36,340 nucleotides of DNA from the NCBI GenBank assembly GCA_019244055.1, contig JAFATG010000292.1, positions 1 through 36,340 on the forward strand. The letters are read 5' to 3'. This DNA is from Acidobacteriaceae bacterium. GTDB lineage: Bacteria; Acidobacteriota; Terriglobia; Bryobacterales; Bryobacteraceae. The first letter of the stretch is position 1; the number at the start of each line of letters is the position of its first letter. Below the pieces are notes generated by a model. That model ran no database searches. It was not told the DNA's origin and worked only from the letters and a program-made list of their open reading frames with translations. Position numbers and translations under genes: made by a program. Below are positions 34,625-36,340 of this stretch, piece by piece.

Positions 34625-35874
34625 GCTACGCCCATAGCGAACGAGGATCGGCGCTGCTGATCGTCTTTGTGTTCGCCGCGATGGTTGCGGTTATGCTCTA
34701 CATGGAACTGCCGGTTGCAGTTTTTGAAGCGCGGCGGCAAAAAGAGCAATTGCTGGTGGATCGCGGCAACGAGTACGCTCACGCCGTCAAGCTGTTTGTG
34801 CGCAAGGTCGGCCGATATCCCACCTCGATCAGCGAGCTCGAAGATACCAATCGCATGCGCTTCCTGCGTCGCAAGTATAAAGATCCGTTCACTGGAAAAG
34901 ATGATTGGCGGCTGCTGCACGTCGGTCCCGGCGGGGTGCTGCTGGATTCGAAAGTCGCCAAAGTGAATCCGCTTTCGGGAAATAGCAAGAGCCAATCTTC
35001 AGGAGCTTTTGGTTCCTCATTTGGAAGCACGGCTTCAACACCGAACGGAAGCACAGCTTCAACGGCGAGTACCAATACCGGACTCGGAACGTTCGGTTCG
35101 AGCTCGTCGTCCGATTCGAGCAGCGCACCCGAAGTGGTCGTGCCGCCTGTTCCGCAGCGCTCACCCGCCGTGGCGGCGAACGGAGCGGGTGCCGGTCCAA
35201 CCGCGCATTCCGCTGAAGCCGACCTGACGTCAGGAGTCGCGCCTAACCCGGCCGAAATATCGGCACAAGCAGAGCAGGGGGTGAATGCGACTCTGACCGC
35301 AGCGGCAGACCTGGGCGGAACGAACGCAAACGGGCCGCAGCAGACGAACGGAATGCCAGCCCTTTCGCAGAACGGGGTCGAGAACGCAGCCGCGAATGCG
35401 GGCGCGAACGCAACGCAGCCAGGGACAAGCCCAACCGGAGTGCAGCCTGGCGGAGGCCCAAACGGAGCGCAGTCGGGGCTAGGCGCGAACGGAGCGCAGC
35501 CTGGCGCGGGCCCAAACGGAGCTGTGAGGAACGGTCAGGCGGGAAGTGTTGCCCCGGGTGGCGGAGCACTGATGAGCGGTGGACTCGCCGGTGTTGCCAG
35601 CAAGGCGCAAGGGCACACTATTAGAGTGATAAACGACCAGACCAACTATTCGCTTTGGGAGTTCTACTACAGTCCGCAGAACGATACCGCTGGCGGTGGA
35701 GGAACGTTGCCAGGAACCGCTGGACAGCAACCTGGTACACAACCGCAGAACGGAAATTCATCGGGATTCGGACAACAAACCGGAAGCGGCTTTTCGATTA
35801 GTCCGGGTCTGAGTTCATCGCCCGCGGGCGGTGCTGCACCGCAAAGCACAGCACCAAGTGGGCCGCCGGAGTAG
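34621..35874 (+). CDS. Pseudopilin-like protein with long Gly/Ala/Asn/Gln-rich C-terminal tail
   Basis: A 417-residue protein. The N-terminus SERGSALLIVFVFAAMVAVM looks like a class III (prepilin) signal, with cleavage after Gly9 and a hydrophobic stalk. The fifth mature residue is Val, not the usual Glu, as in GspK/PilX-type minor pseudopilins. A short globular part (YAHAVKLFVRKVGRYPTSIS, then FLRRKYKDPFTGKDDWRLLH) resembles the GspG core. From about residue 120 on, the protein is low-complexity: Ser/Thr-rich, then repeats around GANGAQPG, then Gly/Gln/Pro-rich. The last unit holds TNYSLWEFYYSPQND. It ends the operon; a secretin gene is not seen. Substrate or tip role is unknown. Confidence 0.75.
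   Translation: MSYAHSERGSALLIVFVFAAMVAVMLYMELPVAVFEARRQKEQLLVDRGNEYAHAVKLFVRKVGRYPTSISELEDTNRMRFLRRKYKDPFTGKDDWRLLHVGPGGVLLDSKVAKVNPLSGNSKSQSSGAFGSSFGSTASTPNGSTASTASTNTGLGTFGSSSSSDSSSAPEVVVPPVPQRSPAVAANGAGAGPTAHSAEADLTSGVAPNPAEISAQAEQGVNATLTAAADLGGTNANGPQQTNGMPALSQNGVENAAANAGANATQPGTSPTGVQPGGGPNGAQSGLGANGAQPGAGPNGAVRNGQAGSVAPGGGALMSGGLAGVASKAQGHTIRVINDQTNYSLWEFYYSPQNDTAGGGGTLPGTAGQQPGTQPQNGNSSGFGQQTGSGFSISPGLSSSPAGGAAPQSTAPSGPPE
35385..35525 (+). repeat. Low-complexity imperfect repeat encoding GA/GPN/GAQ units
   Basis: Imperfect units of about 24-30 bases, based on gg(c/a)gcgaacggagcgcag and ggcccaaacggagc, encode runs such as GANGAQPGAGPNGA. They lie within the tail of the pseudopilin-like gene and would be prone to slippage between strains. 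Confidence 0.6.
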
Positions 35875-35908
35875 ACAAGCATCGTAGCACGCGCTTGTAA
35901 CCGTGTCA

Positions 35909-36340
35909 CTATTGATCCGCCCTCAAGGTCATCGCGGGATCAACTATCGCGGCACGGCGTGCTGGTAACCAGCAAGCGAGTGCCGCTACTCCGGAGAGGA
36001 GGTAAGAGATCGCTACAAAATGTGAAGCGATCATGCGGCCGAACTGCAAACAGCAGAGCGGAAATAAATCGGGTTACGGCCCAAGCGCACGCGAGACCGC
36101 AGACAAGACCTGCAAAGGTAAGTTGCAGTCCTTGTTTCATGACCATACAGATCACGTCTCGTGTTTGCGCTCCCAACGCAATCCGGATACCGAACTCTTT
36201 CATTCGCTGAGTCACGAAATAAGAGACCAGACCATATAGCCCGATGCTCGCGAGTAACATCGCCAGCCCGGCAAGCCCACTGAGCAAGAGGGCCGGAAAC
36301 CGCCGATTAGCGGTTTGATAATCGAAATACCATCCCATAG
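35909..36340 (-). pseudogene. C-terminal part of a second ADOP-type permease, frameshifted and cut by window edge
   Basis: The minus-strand frame enters from beyond 36340 and reads LLLSGLAGLAMLLASIGLYG, then RMKEFGIRIALGAQTRDVIC, the second FtsX block of an ADOP. At the four-base A-run at 36017-36020 (T-run on the coding strand) the frame changes: the original frame ends as [12 protein letters not shown], whereas the shifted one gives [20 protein letters not shown] and ends [15 protein letters not shown] before TAG (35909-35911), the expected ADOP end. One extra T explains it. Either it is a recent pseudogene or a homopolymer sequencing error. Confidence 0.85.

Noticed and set aside
1-36340. 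CRISPR arrays, rRNA genes, insertion sequences and riboswitches
   Set aside because: I saw no regularly spaced short repeats, no rRNA segments and no transposase motifs with terminal inverted repeats in the window.

Overview
The window looks like a chromosomal segment of an Acidobacteriota bacterium, probably of the Solibacter/Bryobacter type. Three things point there. There are two large MacB/FtsX-type permeases without a linked ATPase, one directly behind a PadR regulator, an arrangement typical of acidobacterial duplicated orphan permeases (ADOPs). The genes are packed with ATGA/TGATG overlaps and use GTG and TTG starts. The cell envelope is didermic, with Omp85, TamB, LolA, SurA-like and type IV pilus/type II secretion genes. 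This assignment is inference from gene content, not from a marker-gene search.

Layout. 1-7548 is an outer-membrane biogenesis operon: an Omp85 (BamA/TamA) protein cut by the window edge, a SurA-type chaperone without a PPIase domain, and a 1632-residue TamB. 7565-13191 is a surface-glycan locus: a CgeB-like glycosyltransferase, a sugar nucleotidyltransferase, a FemAB/CelD-like acyltransferase, a GT4 glycosyltransferase on the other strand, and a Wzm/Wzt-type ABC exporter. 13232-14521 is an L-fuconate dehydratase. 14.8-17.7 kb holds three separately spaced genes: a patatin-like phospholipase, a SLOG-like Rossmann protein and a GH19 endolysin-like hydrolase. 17.7-27.2 kb is bounded by a perfect 54-bp direct repeat made of the 3' part of tRNA-Leu(GAG). 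It contains a frameshifted RepA plasmid initiator, a stand-alone DnaA domain IV protein, a short coupled ORF, a DUF4160/DUF2442 pair, gltX-glnS, an unknown small gene, a frameshifted ADOP and PadR. 27.2-28.3 kb is tRNA-Leu, secG and divergent pdxH. 28.3-35.9 kb is lolA followed by a tight type IV pilus/type II secretion-like operon (GspF, GspE, PilM, PilN, PilO, PilP/GspC-like, and a pseudopilin-like protein with a long Gly/Ala/Asn/Gln-rich tail). The last 430 bases are the C-terminal part of a second frameshifted ADOP.

The most interesting part is 14.8-27.2 kb. The 54-bp repeat starts exactly in the anticodon loop and runs through the encoded CCA, which is the signature of tyrosine-recombinase integration into a tRNA gene. 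Plasmid replication remnants lie beside the displaced copy, which supports an integrated plasmid or island. A more diverged 3'-tRNA-like fragment at 14785-14815 may mark an older junction, which would put the patatin/SLOG/endolysin genes in a second, stacked insertion. No integrase or transposase is visible. gltX-glnS inside the repeat is unexpected and could mean that the repeat reports a rearrangement rather than a simple island.
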